From Bacteroidota bacterium (GTDB taxonomy: Bacteria > Bacteroidota > Bacteroidia > 2-12-FULL-35-15), in assembly GCA_947479085.1 (NCBI GenBank), contig CANJYB010000022.1:1-64000 (forward strand): 64,000 nucleotides of DNA, in the 5' to 3' direction. Positions 44,107-51,686 of the stretch are shown piece by piece. Each line of letters starts with the position of its first letter. The stretch's first letter is position 1. The position numbers were made by a program, and so were the translations under genes. The notes below the pieces were generated by a model that was given only the letters and a program-made list of their open reading frames with translations, ran no database searches and was not told where the DNA came from.

Positions 44107-44147
44107 TTTTATAACAGTTCCATGTATTTATATAAGCTCCTCTTTCC

Positions 44148-44257
44148 ACATAGGCATATAGTAACATAGGAACTCACATAGAAAAAACAAAATACCTTTA
44201 ATTTTTTATCCCTACTGTGTTTTATCTATGTTTCTATGTGCCTATGTGGTAAAAAAT
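44148..44257. repeat. Inverted CTATGTG word repeats
   Basis: CACATAGGCATATAGTAACA (44148 onward) faces TTTCTATGTGCCTATGTGG near 44231-44250; the latter wording recurs at 46379-46411. The gap 44056-44449 holds the HU terminator, these repeats and the next promoter, and no gene. Confidence 0.7.
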
Positions 44258-44422
44258 AAATTCCTGAAAACGGTAAACACATCATAACTGGCGAAGCCTG
44301 TCATCATAACTCCAATCTTAAATCATTTTTCAATCATCACTGATAAGTTAAATCTGCGTTCCATTTCTTTTACAAAAATTTAATTCTGCCTTCTCCTTTT
44401 TTCACCCTACCTTTTATTTTAT

Positions 44423-44430
44423 TACTTTCG
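44423..44430 (+). promoter_or_regulatory. -7 element TACTTTCG
   Basis: TAnnTTYG match 19 bp ahead of the ureohydrolase start. Confidence 0.5.
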
Positions 44431-44449
44431 CAACTCAAAAAAATAAACC

Positions 44450-45505
44450 ATGAGCAAACAGGATAAAATAAACAATTTCGACCCGAACGGTTTGGGTGAC
44501 GAAAACAATGATATTTACGGATTACCTTTTACTACCGAAGAAGCCGAAGTAGTAATTGTTCCCGTTCCGTGGGAAGTGACCGTATCCTACAGTGCCGGTA
44601 CAGCCCTTGGTCCGCAGGCCATTTATAATGCTTCGTTCCAGGTCGACCTGTTCGACCCTACCATTAAAGATGCATGGAAAATCGGTATTGCCATGGAACC
44701 TGCCTCTGACGACATCGCCAGCAAAAGCGAAAGCCTCAGAAGAAAAGCAGAAACCTATATCGGTTTGCTAGAAGAAGGAGATTCGCCCGAAACCAACGAT
44801 GAAATGTCCAAAATACAGAAGCTCATCAATGCCGAATGTGTTACCATGAATGCCGAAGTAAAAGAAACCTGCCTCAACCTGTTAAACAAAAATAAAATTG
44901 TTGCCCTCCTGGGTGGCGACCATAGCACACCATTGGGGTTAATGCAGGCGTTGGCCGAAAAAAATAATTCTTTCGCCATTTTGCAGATTGATGCTCATGC
45001 TGATTTGCGCGATGCCTACGAAGGGTTTGATTTTTCGCATGCCTCCATCATGTTCAATGCACTAAAAATTCCGCAGGTATCCAAACTGGTGCAGGTAGGT
45101 ATTCGCGATTATTGCGAAGCGGAATATGATTTGATTCAAAATTCAAACGGACGTATTGTTACCTTTTTCGACCGTGATATAAAACATCAGCAACTGGATG
45201 GCGCCAAATGGACCACCATTTGCAATAACATCATTGCTACCCTTCCAAACGAAATTTATTTAAGTTTCGATATTGACGGGCTCGACCCAAAGCTTTGCCC
45301 AAGCACAGGAACCCCTGTTGCCGGTGGTTTCGAGTTCGAACAGATATTAATGCTCGTGGAAAAAATAGTAGCAGCCGGCAAAAAAATCATTGCTTTCGAC
45401 ATTAACGAAGTTGCTCCCGGTGGTGATGAATGGGATGCCAACGTTGGCGCTCGTTTATTATACCGCATTGCCAACCAGGTTGCAAAATCGAATGGGAGAA
45501 TTTAA
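44450..45505 (+). CDS. Ureohydrolase (agmatinase/arginase/formimidoylglutamase family)
   Basis: 351 residues. The binuclear manganese site is intact: LLGGDHSTPLG (about 152-162), LQIDAHADLRDAYEGFDFSHAS (about 177-198) and YLSFDIDGLDPKLCPSTGTPVAGG (about 270-293). The N-terminal insert of about 100 residues before GGDHS and the AGTALGPQAIY motif fit the 'agmatinase family protein' group of Bacteroidota. It hydrolyses a guanidino group (agmatine, arginine or formimidoylglutamate); the specificity is not decided by sequence and no spe, hut or arg genes are near. Single-gene unit. Confidence 0.85.
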   Translation: MSKQDKINNFDPNGLGDENNDIYGLPFTTEEAEVVIVPVPWEVTVSYSAGTALGPQAIYNASFQVDLFDPTIKDAWKIGIAMEPASDDIASKSESLRRKAETYIGLLEEGDSPETNDEMSKIQKLINAECVTMNAEVKETCLNLLNKNKIVALLGGDHSTPLGLMQALAEKNNSFAILQIDAHADLRDAYEGFDFSHASIMFNALKIPQVSKLVQVGIRDYCEAEYDLIQNSNGRIVTFFDRDIKHQQLDGAKWTTICNNIIATLPNEIYLSFDIDGLDPKLCPSTGTPVAGGFEFEQILMLVEKIVAAGKKIIAFDINEVAPGGDEWDANVGARLLYRIANQVAKSNGRI

Positions 45506-45508
45506 TTA

Positions 45509-45534
45509 TGAGTTATGAATTATGAATTATAAGC
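45509..45534 (+). repeat. TTATGAA word repeat
   Basis: ATGAGTTATGAATTATGAAT-type 8-9 bp words immediately after the ureohydrolase stop, followed by hairpin CCCGCCCGTGCGGG (about 45542-45555). Part of the 1.5-kb repeat-rich region. Confidence 0.6.
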
Positions 45535-45665
45535 TGTAAGTCCCGCCCGTGCGGGATTTGTAGTTTATAATTTGTACTTAGCTAATTCACGCGTGCGTCA
45601 TTGAGAGGTACGAACCAATCTCAATAATTAGAATTAACCCCAACCTCATAAAAACACTAAAAAAG

Positions 45666-45807
45666 AGATTCCTCATTCCATTCGGAATGACAGACTTTAT
45701 GGGCATAAAAAAGGAGGAGAGAAAAACGGCTTTGCCGTTTTTCTCTCCTCCTTCCCAAACAAATTTCCAACCTTGTCATTCCGATTCGCCTGGGCGAAGA
45801 GGAATCT
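45666..45807. repeat. 142-bp nested palindromic element (MITE-like)
   Basis: The outer arms AGATTCCTC..TCGGAATGACA (45666-45692) pair with TGTCATTCCGA..GAGGAATCT (45774-45807). Each outer arm contains its own small hairpin (ATTCC-GGAAT; TTCGCC-GGCGAA). The centre is a perfect 20-bp inverted repeat (45711-45730 and 45734-45753) with a TTT loop. The GTCATTCCG..GAGGAATCT wording is a widespread bacterial interspersed repeat. No open reading frame inside is credible. Confidence 0.75.
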
Positions 45808-46164
45808 ATAACAAAACCCTACTTTTCATTCCCAAATCTTCCCACTTAATAAAAAATCCAAAACAATCCCGCACGAGGGAGCCACAAACCACAAACCCTC
45901 CCCCTGAACTCGTAATTACTTACAAAACAGCCACTTAAAAACAATATTTATTTTGTCCCAAATTTGGGAAACATGATGGCTCAAAACGCCCTGTTGATGA
46001 GGTATTTGCTTTTTGCCTGAAAAAATTTACTTCCTAAATTTCAGGATAAAAAACCGGGAAACTCCCTGCCAGTATAGTTTATATGGGAAAATAAAAATTG
46101 CATGTTCAGGGAAATGAAAAATAGTTACATTCCGCCCTGAAAAAAATCAAATAAGACGTAAATA

Positions 46165-46286
46165 GTGAAAAGTGAACAGTGAACAGTGAACAGTGAATAG
46201 TGAATAGTCAATAGTTAAACTTCAAACCAAAAACCACAAACTATAAACTACAAACCATAAACTACAAACCATAAACTAACTCCCCA
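46165..46286 (+). repeat. GTGAACA and CAAACTA word tracts
   Basis: A run of about eight GTGAACA/GTGAATA heptamers (46165-46214) is followed by ACCACAAACTATAAACTACA-type words to 46286. Similar A/C wording occurs at 7016-7081. Confidence 0.75.
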
Positions 46287-46347
46287 CCACCACTCTTCTG
46301 AAATCTTTCCCCAGTTGGGCGTAGGGTCCCCCTACGTCCAGTTTAAC

Positions 46348-46367
46348 CGGCCTCAGGCCGTTTTTTT
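46348..46367 (+). terminator. Orphan terminator-like hairpin
   Basis: CGGCCT-c-AGGCCG followed by seven Ts. No + strand gene ends nearby, so its role is unclear. Confidence 0.5.
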
Positions 46368-46509
46368 CTATGTGAATTCCTATGTTTCTATGTGCCTATG
46401 TGTTAAAAAAGAAAACCACACCTCTCAAACCTCCAAAACTGCATTTTAGCCCCCGATTTTCACAAAATCATACTCAAAATCAAGGAAATCATAACCAAAA
46501 ACCCATAAA

Positions 46510-46647
46510 ATGGCAGACCCGTTCAAACCCAAGCCCCTTTTTGAGCCAAAAAACACTTGGCAGTTAATCCTCCTTATTATTTCCATAATTGTAATCATAG
46601 AAGGGCTAAATATGCTGGTCGGTTTATTCTTCGAAATGGCTACCTAA
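46510..46647 (+). CDS. Putative small membrane protein, 45 aa
   Basis: ATG 46510 to TAA 46645-46647 encodes 45 residues: a polar, Pro/Lys-rich N-terminus (MADPFKPKPLFEPKNTWQ) then one hydrophobic helix (LILLIISIIVIIEGLNMLVG) and a short end (LFFEMAT). The design, a cytosolic proline-rich lead followed by a single transmembrane span, is typical of small membrane proteins and unlikely by chance in this A/C-rich stretch. No family is recognised and no clear promoter was found. It is the only credible gene in 45506-47031. Confidence 0.5.
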   Translation: MADPFKPKPLFEPKNTWQLILLIISIIVIIEGLNMLVGLFFEMAT

Positions 46648-46749
46648 TTCCCCTCCCCTCCCTCCTCTTTTTTTACACAATATGCTGATTTTCAGAAAAC
46701 AATACATTTAAAGCCCCTTATTGGGCATCCATAATCCCCTTACCATACC

Positions 46750-46920
46750 CCCATAATCGGCTTACCATCTCCCATAATCCCCATACAAGGTTCCCATAAT
46801 CGGCATACAAGGTTCCCATAATCGGTATACAAGGTTCCCATAATCGGCATACAAGGTTCCCATAATTGGCATACAAGGTTCCCATAATCGGCATACAATA
46901 CTCCCATAATCGCCATCCTG
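46750..46920. repeat. 22-bp minisatellite, about 8 copies
   Basis: CCCATAATCGGCATACAAGG plus TT repeats at 46771, 46793, 46815, 46837, 46859, 46881 and 46903, with a 21-bp first unit at 46750. Since 22 is not a multiple of three, any open frame over it changes phase, arguing against coding. Confidence 0.9.
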
Positions 46921-47001
46921 GATATTTATAAAAGCCATACAAGGCAACTAAGGAAAACATACAACCCAATTAAAAAACAATTTCTAAAACTCATTTTATT
47001 C

Positions 47002-47009
47002 TAACTTTG
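47002..47009 (+). promoter_or_regulatory. -7 element TAACTTTG
   Basis: TAnnTTTG match 22 bp ahead of the lipoprotein start at 47032. Confidence 0.55.
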
Positions 47010-47031
47010 GCTTATCAAAATTCATAAACCA

Positions 47032-47634
47032 ATGAAAAAAACTATTCTAATAAGTATAGTGGTTTTTATAACCGCCTGCCAACCTATACTTATGAAAATA
47101 TATGGCATAAAACAACCCAAGGTAGAAAACCAAGCAAGCATACAAAAGCAGGCCCTTAAATACGGCTTAGATAATGCTAATATAGTTACCGTAGCTGCCA
47201 AAGACTTCCTTCATGAATTTTGGGGTAAAAACATTCCCGATTGTGCCGTGTATGATAAAGACCAACGATACATAGAATACCGCCAGACAGATACTTCCTG
47301 CAATGCAGGGCTGTTTGCGTTTATTCCCGCTTTAAATGCAACCACCACTTACCACCAGCCCCCTGCCCCATCGTTAAAAGAAGAACTGAAAAAGTTTCGC
47401 GATATGCAGGGAAAGGAATTAGGTGAACTAAAAAAAGCAGATTTTTACCTCCTCATTTATTTTACCGTATGGACCGGGAAGCTGAACAAAGACCATGTGA
47501 AAGCCTGGGAAGACCTTGCAAAAGCAAATAAAAATGCCAACATCCACATCATTAAAGTAAACCTGGACTTCCAGGAGTACTGGAACGAAACCGAACGAAA
47601 CGACATTATAAAGGCGTTAAGTAAAAAGAAATAA
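47032..47634 (+). CDS. Hypothetical lipoprotein, thioredoxin-like C-terminal half
   Basis: 200 residues. The N-terminus is a lipoprotein signal with lipobox ITAC (Cys16). The central part is not recognised (IVTVAAKDFLHEFWGKNIPDCAVYD). The C-terminal third (ADFYLLIYFTVWTGKLNKDH, then NANIHIIKVNLDFQEYW) reads like a thioredoxin fold but lacks CxxC, so a redox role is not supported. A second copy of the last 53 bp of this gene, without the rest, lies at 48224-48276, evidence of a past duplication. Probably anchored in the inner or outer membrane. Confidence 0.7.
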   Translation: MKKTILISIVVFITACQPILMKIYGIKQPKVENQASIQKQALKYGLDNANIVTVAAKDFLHEFWGKNIPDCAVYDKDQRYIEYRQTDTSCNAGLFAFIPALNATTTYHQPPAPSLKEELKKFRDMQGKELGELKKADFYLLIYFTVWTGKLNKDHVKAWEDLAKANKNANIHIIKVNLDFQEYWNETERNDIIKALSKKK

Positions 47635-47800
47635 GGCAAGTAGCTATAACAGCTAATACTGAATAAGTTTTTACTTAGTTAGTAAGCCTGGAATATAAGT
47701 AGCATTAAGAAAAAACAGTATGGGGGAAATCCCCTATCTTAAATAATTAATAAGAATTCCTGTTCTAGCTTTATTGGCAATGGCTTGCAGTAAATTAATA

Positions 47801-47833
47801 AAAAACAGCCCCGATGAAAATACTTCGGGGCTG
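47801..47833 (-). terminator. Terminator (duplicate copy)
   Basis: CAGCCCCGA..TCGGGGCTG with an A-run on the left (T-run on the minus strand). Counterpart of 49815-49849. Confidence 0.8.
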
Positions 47834-47840
47834 TTAAATT

Positions 47841-48216
47841 TTAGCGCAGTTGATTTAAGGCACTGTTTTCAGTGCTTCGTATAGCCACTTCCATACGGTT
47901 GAGGTTAAAGACAACCAATGGCACCGGCAGTCGGTCAAAATTAGAAATTTCCCAGGTGGTAGGTTCGCCCCAAACCACCAATGCTCCTGTTTCAAGCATG
48001 GATAAATCTACTTTCGGAGTCATGCTTTTTATCAGACTTTTGTAGCTTTCAATATTTTCTTTCAGCTTGGCTACAGAAAGCTTAGGATTTTGATTGTGCA
48101 GTAATTCCCTGACCACTTGCTCTCCAACTGAAGTCCTGAGTTCATCTATCTTCATTTTCCTTGCCTGCTCTTCGGTTACTTGCTCCGAAACTGCAATCAG
48201 GTAAATTTTTATTGCC
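47841..48216 (-). pseudogene. Truncated duplicate of the GldL/GldM-like gene (C-terminal part)
   Basis: The minus strand from 48155 encodes MKIDELRTSVGEQVVRELL and on to STENSALNQLR, about 104 residues, closely matching the C-terminus of the protein at 49857-51104 (KIDELRTSGGEQVV..ENTALNQLR). Homology continues upstream to 48216 and then stops: the 5' two thirds are gone and the sequence is fused to a 3' remnant of the lipoprotein gene. It has its own terminator but no promoter was found, so it is treated as a relic. Confidence 0.78.
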
Positions 48217-48223
48217 CCAGCAA

Positions 48224-48276
48224 TACTGGAACTAAACCGAACGAAACGACATTATAAAGTTGTTAAGCAAAAAATA
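48224..48276 (+). pseudogene. 3' remnant of the 47032 lipoprotein gene
   Basis: TACTGGAACTAAACCGAACG and on through ACGACATTATAAAG matches 47578-47634, the last 17 codons of the lipoprotein gene, with only a few differences. It abuts the truncated GldL/GldM-like relic at 48217-48223, marking the junction of a duplication followed by deletion. Confidence 0.8.
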
Positions 48277-48296
48277 AAAAAGGCAGCCGCCCTCTT

Positions 48297-48683
48297 TTAT
48301 TTTTTGGGGCAAACCTGCTTTTTATAAGAAACAAAAAGATTAATCCAGATGATACGGGCTAATCTGTAAAAGACAGGCAACAACAGTATAGAGAGTATAG
48401 TAAAGGTTAATAAATAGGGTACTGTATCAATATCAAATAACAGACTCAAGGCAATGTACAATGCACCACCAAATGCTACTGTCATTGCATAACTTACATA
48501 GGTGGCGCCAAAATAATAACCCGGTTCGCGTCTGTAATCCTCATTACAAACAGGACACCTGTCGTTCATGGCACTGAAATTTTTTAAGTTGTAAAAATTA
48601 TCTGTTTCAAAATACTTGCCCTGATGACAATGAGGGCAACGGTTATTAAGAATACTATATAATTTTGATTCCCGGTAGTTCAT
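48297..48683 (-). CDS. DUF983 membrane protein
   Basis: 128 residues from ATG 48681-48683; a longer frame adds nine residues without support. Two CxxC-type zinc-finger pairs (RCPHCHQGKYF at about 14-24 and RCPVCNEDYRREPGYYFGATYVSY at about 40-63) are followed by two membrane helices (MTVAFGGALYIALSLLF, YLLTFTILSILLLPVFY). This is the DUF983 layout, including the PGYYFGATY motif. Function unknown. It lies on the minus strand downstream of the AraC gene. Confidence 0.85.
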   Translation of the reverse strand: MNYRESKLYSILNNRCPHCHQGKYFETDNFYNLKNFSAMNDRCPVCNEDYRREPGYYFGATYVSYAMTVAFGGALYIALSLLFDIDTVPYLLTFTILSILLLPVFYRLARIIWINLFVSYKKQVCPKK

Positions 48684-48768
48684 ACTTTTTGTTTTTAGTT
48701 TACGCAACAAAATTAATGGTTTGCGGCCTGCCGGGTGTGGTACTATTTTATGCTTTTGTGGTACTTTA

Positions 48769-49632
48769 TTAAAACTTTTTGCGAAACTGATCAGGAGTAA
48801 GGCCTTCCTCTTTTTTGAAAAAACGATTGAAATACGAATTGTCCTTAAAATTAAGTTCGTATGCTATCTCACTCACCGTAAGCGAAGAATACACCAACAG
48901 GCGCCTGGCTTCAGCCATCACTCTTTCGTGAATTAAATCCTGAACGGTTTTATCAAGATAGTTTTTGGCTGTTGCATTTAGCTGTTGCGAAGTGGTGTGC
49001 AACTTTTCTGCATAAAATAAAACAGAATGATGTTCTTTATAATACAGCCCTATTAATGTTTCCAATTCGGGAAGCACAGAACCCATCGTTTCCTGCTTCA
49101 GCGCATCAGCCTTTATTACGCTTGCTAACTTATAAAGCAATACATCCATATACGAACGCATAATAAAGGGCAGATATTTTGAATCAAAGGAATTTTCGGT
49201 AAGCATTGATTTGAAAATGTTGCTCGTTTGTTTCAAATCTTTTTCGTTTAATAAAGCATAACTTATTTTATTTTTTGTTCTGAAAAAAGGGAGGTTAAAA
49301 AGCTGCCTGGACAAGGCTTCCATCAAATGAAACGAAGAGTTAAAAAATAATATATATCCATCAGCATCATCGCTTAGTTTCCATGAATGCACTTCGGAAG
49401 GGGACATAAAAAACATAGCCCCGCGGCTTATTTTATATTCATTAAAATCGATAGTGTGAGAACCACTGCCTTTGGTAAACAGCATAACTAAATAAAAATC
49501 GTGAGCATGAGCACTCATCACAAAAGGATGATCTGCCTTATGTTCCTGAAACGTCCGGATATATACTTCCGCTTTGGGGTTGTTCCTTTTAAAATTACTA
49601 ATTTTCAGAACTGTGGGAGCTTGTTTGGGCAT
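48769..49632 (-). CDS. AraC family transcriptional regulator
   Basis: 287 residues. The N-terminal cupin-like sensor domain (about 1-160) has HKADHPFVMSAHAHDFYLVM and GAMFFMSPSEVHSWKL, as in AraC_binding families. The C-terminal HTH (about 190-287) has the two helix-turn-helix motifs: HTTSQQLNATAKNYLDKT and the signature ARRLLVYSSLTVSEIAYELNFKDNSYFNRFFKKEEGLTPDQFRKKF. It is a single-gene unit between the two halves of the segmental duplication. The ligand is unknown. Confidence 0.9.
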   Translation of the reverse strand: MPKQAPTVLKISNFKRNNPKAEVYIRTFQEHKADHPFVMSAHAHDFYLVMLFTKGSGSHTIDFNEYKISRGAMFFMSPSEVHSWKLSDDADGYILFFNSSFHLMEALSRQLFNLPFFRTKNKISYALLNEKDLKQTSNIFKSMLTENSFDSKYLPFIMRSYMDVLLYKLASVIKADALKQETMGSVLPELETLIGLYYKEHHSVLFYAEKLHTTSQQLNATAKNYLDKTVQDLIHERVMAEARRLLVYSSLTVSEIAYELNFKDNSYFNRFFKKEEGLTPDQFRKKF

Positions 49633-49704
49633 AGGCTTTCATTTTTTGTAAATGTAATAATTGCTTTATAAATTTAAAGCAATGAATTCTTTTTTATAAA
49701 ACAT

Positions 49705-50232
49705 TGGAATATAAGTAGCAATACCAAAAAATAGTATGGGGGAAATCCCCTATCTTTAGTATTTCCACTTTTTTCCATTTTAGCCTTTATTAGAAATGGT
49801 TTGAAGTACTTTAATAAAAAACAGCCCCGATGAAAACACATCGGGGCTGAATGTTTTTAGCGCAATTGGTTTAAGGCTGTATTTTCGCTGCTTTTAATAG
49901 CAAGTTCAATACGGTTGAGGTTAAAGATAACCAGCGGAACAGGCAGTTGTTCAAAGTTAGCCACTTCCCATGTGGTGGGTTCGCCATATACGGTCAGCGT
50001 TCCTGTTTCCAGCATAGTCAAATCTACTTTCGGAGCCAGGCGCATTATCAAACCCTTATAGCTTTCAATACTTTCTTTAAGCTTGTTTACAGAAAGCTTT
50101 GGATTTTGATTATCCAGTAAATTCATTACCACTTGCTCTCCACCCGAAGTCCTGAGTTCATCTATCTTCATTTTCTTTGCCTGCTCCTCGGTTACTTGCT
50201 CCGAACCTGCAATCAGGTAAATTTTTATTGCC
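49705..50232. repeat. Segmental duplication, copy B
   Basis: Counterpart of 47689-48216. It begins TGGAATATAAGTAGCA, includes GGGGGAAATCCCC and the terminator, and covers the 3' part of the intact GldL/GldM-like gene. Confidence 0.85.
49815..49849 (-). terminator. Terminator of the GldL/GldM-like gene
   Basis: CAGCCCCGAT..ATCGGGGCTG, loop GAAAACAC, with the A-run at 49815-49821 giving a minus-strand T-run. The stem is one pair longer than in the duplicate copy. Confidence 0.85.
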
Positions 50233-51104
50233 TCTATATAATCGGTCAGTTCATTCGTTTTAGCATGAACCAGCTTAAGGTTGGCAATGGTAGATGAATC
50301 GGAACCGGAAGCAAAATTAGCTTCCCTCTCGTAAATGGCTTGGTTGGTTTTTGTGATAATAGCAAGTGAACTCTCACTCTCTGTTACCCCTCTCCAAAAG
50401 CTATCCGATACTGGTCTGGAAATACCTGTACTCAATTCGGGAACTAACAGGCCTACACCTGCAATGATGAGTATTACGGTAGCCGTTGCATTTATTTTAT
50501 CTGTGGTATTTTTATACACACTTAAAACATATACCGGCAAATAGCCCAAAACAAGCAATACAGCACCAGTTATGGCTGTAATTCTGGCTCCCGGCCAATG
50601 CATGATTCTGAATAATACACCTACACAAATAAGTAAAGCTGATACAAACCCAATAATGCTTAGCAATACACTTCTGTTGCTTTCTGCCGTGGATTTGAAT
50701 TTGAGAATAAACAGCAAAGGAAGAAACAGCACAGTAAGAAAGAAGGTTCCGACAATGAGCAACATGCTTGCACCCGGCCAATGTTGGAATTTAAAAATAG
50801 CACCAAACAGTATCATCACAGATGATACGTAACCCGAAATTTTCATTGTTTTGTTCATAATATAATAGTGTTTAAATGTTAATAGTCGATTTGTCTCGTC
50901 CTGTATTTCCTTCAACCCCTTTTTGCCAAAGAGCAATAGTGTTTCCTGGTAAACAGAATCGAAGTTCCTGTATCCATCGGAGCTATTTTCAATTATACAA
51001 CATATATGATCCAGCAAATCGACACTTAAGTCAGGAGAAGTAATTCCCCTGACTTTGATGTCGTTTTCAATAAAGGCAATTTGTTCTTCGGTTAAACTAA
51101 ACAT
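49857..51104 (-). CDS. GldL/GldM-like fusion protein with HAAS-type N-terminus
   Basis: 415 residues from the ATG at 51102-51104, whose first 8 bases overlap the PadR stop. The N-terminal 1-85 is helical (SLTEEQIAFIENDIKVRGI .. LDHICCIIE), like DUF1700/HAAS domains next to PadR genes. Two GldL-like helical pairs follow, each with a WPGA motif (FKFQHWPGASMLLIVG, LFRIMHWPGARITAITG), then two more helices. A soluble GldM-N-like domain (about 225-415) ends in ENTALNQLR. GldL and GldM form the proton-driven motor of T9SS; this standalone fusion is probably a paralogue, perhaps a sensor, not the core motor. Confidence 0.62.
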   Translation of the reverse strand: MFSLTEEQIAFIENDIKVRGITSPDLSVDLLDHICCIIENSSDGYRNFDSVYQETLLLFGKKGLKEIQDETNRLLTFKHYYIMNKTMKISGYVSSVMILFGAIFKFQHWPGASMLLIVGTFFLTVLFLPLLFILKFKSTAESNRSVLLSIIGFVSALLICVGVLFRIMHWPGARITAITGAVLLVLGYLPVYVLSVYKNTTDKINATATVILIIAGVGLLVPELSTGISRPVSDSFWRGVTESESSLAIITKTNQAIYEREANFASGSDSSTIANLKLVHAKTNELTDYIEAIKIYLIAGSEQVTEEQAKKMKIDELRTSGGEQVVMNLLDNQNPKLSVNKLKESIESYKGLIMRLAPKVDLTMLETGTLTVYGEPTTWEVANFEQLPVPLVIFNLNRIELAIKSSENTALNQLR

Positions 51105-51441
51105 AGTTAACGCCCGGCTTGAGATCAAGCAAAATGTTCATGGTATTAATGAAATCGGCAAATTCGTAAATCTTTTCTTTAGCCCGCTCCTGTCCGGAAG
51201 AAGTAAGCGTATAGTATTTCCTCACTCGTTTACCAATGCTCACCGATTCTGTTGTTACCACACCTTCTGCTTCCAGCTGGTGAAGCAAAGGGTAAAGGGC
51301 GCCCTCCGTGATAACAATTTTAGAGCCGGTAAGCTCTTTTACTTTTTGTGTAATCTCGTACCCGTACATTTGTTTGGTGTCGGATAACAACTTTAAAACA
51401 ACTGTTTTTAAAGTACCTTTTATTAGCTCTGATGAATACAT
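51097..51441 (-). CDS. PadR family transcriptional regulator
   Basis: 114 residues from the ATG 51439-51441. Longer frames reach into the promoter. The winged helix shows ELIKGTLKTVVLKLLSDTKQMYGYEIT (about 4-30), VKELTGSKIVITEGALYPLLHQLEAEGVVTTE (about 33-64) and RKYYTLTSSGQE (about 76-87), all PadR hallmarks. PadR regulators dimerise on a C-terminal helix and usually repress the operon they open. It overlaps the GldL/GldM-like gene, which is the likely target. The -7 element ends just 4 bp before the ATG, so the mRNA is likely leaderless. Confidence 0.88.
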   Translation of the reverse strand: MYSSELIKGTLKTVVLKLLSDTKQMYGYEITQKVKELTGSKIVITEGALYPLLHQLEAEGVVTTESVSIGKRVRKYYTLTSSGQERAKEKIYEFADFINTMNILLDLKPGVNYV

Positions 51442-51445
51442 AAGG

Positions 51446-51453
51446 CAAAGATA
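51446..51453 (-). promoter_or_regulatory. -7 element TATCTTTG of the PadR operon
   Basis: Minus-strand perfect TAnnTTTG element ending 5 bp before the PadR start; it decides the start and implies a leaderless transcript. Confidence 0.6.
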
Positions 51454-51686
51454 CATAAGATTATTATGTATTAGCAAATTTATTTTCACATTTCTTAATA
51501 ATACACTGATAATCAATGAAATTATTTTTAATAGAAAAAGTAAAAAGATATAAAAATGTTAAGGAAGAATGAAAATTACTCAATTTTATAAAGCAAACTT
51601 CTTCCAAAAAGGATAGCTATTAAGTTGAGAAATTTGTTATTCCTATTAAATAGTTATTAATGACAATTAGAAAAATTTACTCTTTA

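Larger units (their letters stand above)
47689..48216. repeat. Segmental duplication, copy A (other copy 49705-50232)
   Basis: Both copies run 528 bp with no net length change. They share TGGAATATAAGTAGCA at the left, the palindrome GGGGGAAATCCCC, the CAGCCCCGA terminator hairpin, and the 3' part of the GldL/GldM-like gene up to TTTTTATTGCC. Confidence 0.85.

Noticed and set aside
45687-45938. 83-residue frame
   Set aside because: It runs through the 142-bp nested palindrome; composition is that of the repeat, with no domain.
46382-46567. 61-residue frame overlapping the 45-residue membrane protein
   Set aside because: It begins in the dispersed CTATGTG repeat and has a basic, low-complexity composition; the other frame is the better candidate.
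47841-48155. 104-residue minus-strand frame as an intact small gene
   Set aside because: It is homologous only to the C-terminus of the 415-residue neighbour and is fused upstream to another gene remnant, so it is listed as a pseudogene.
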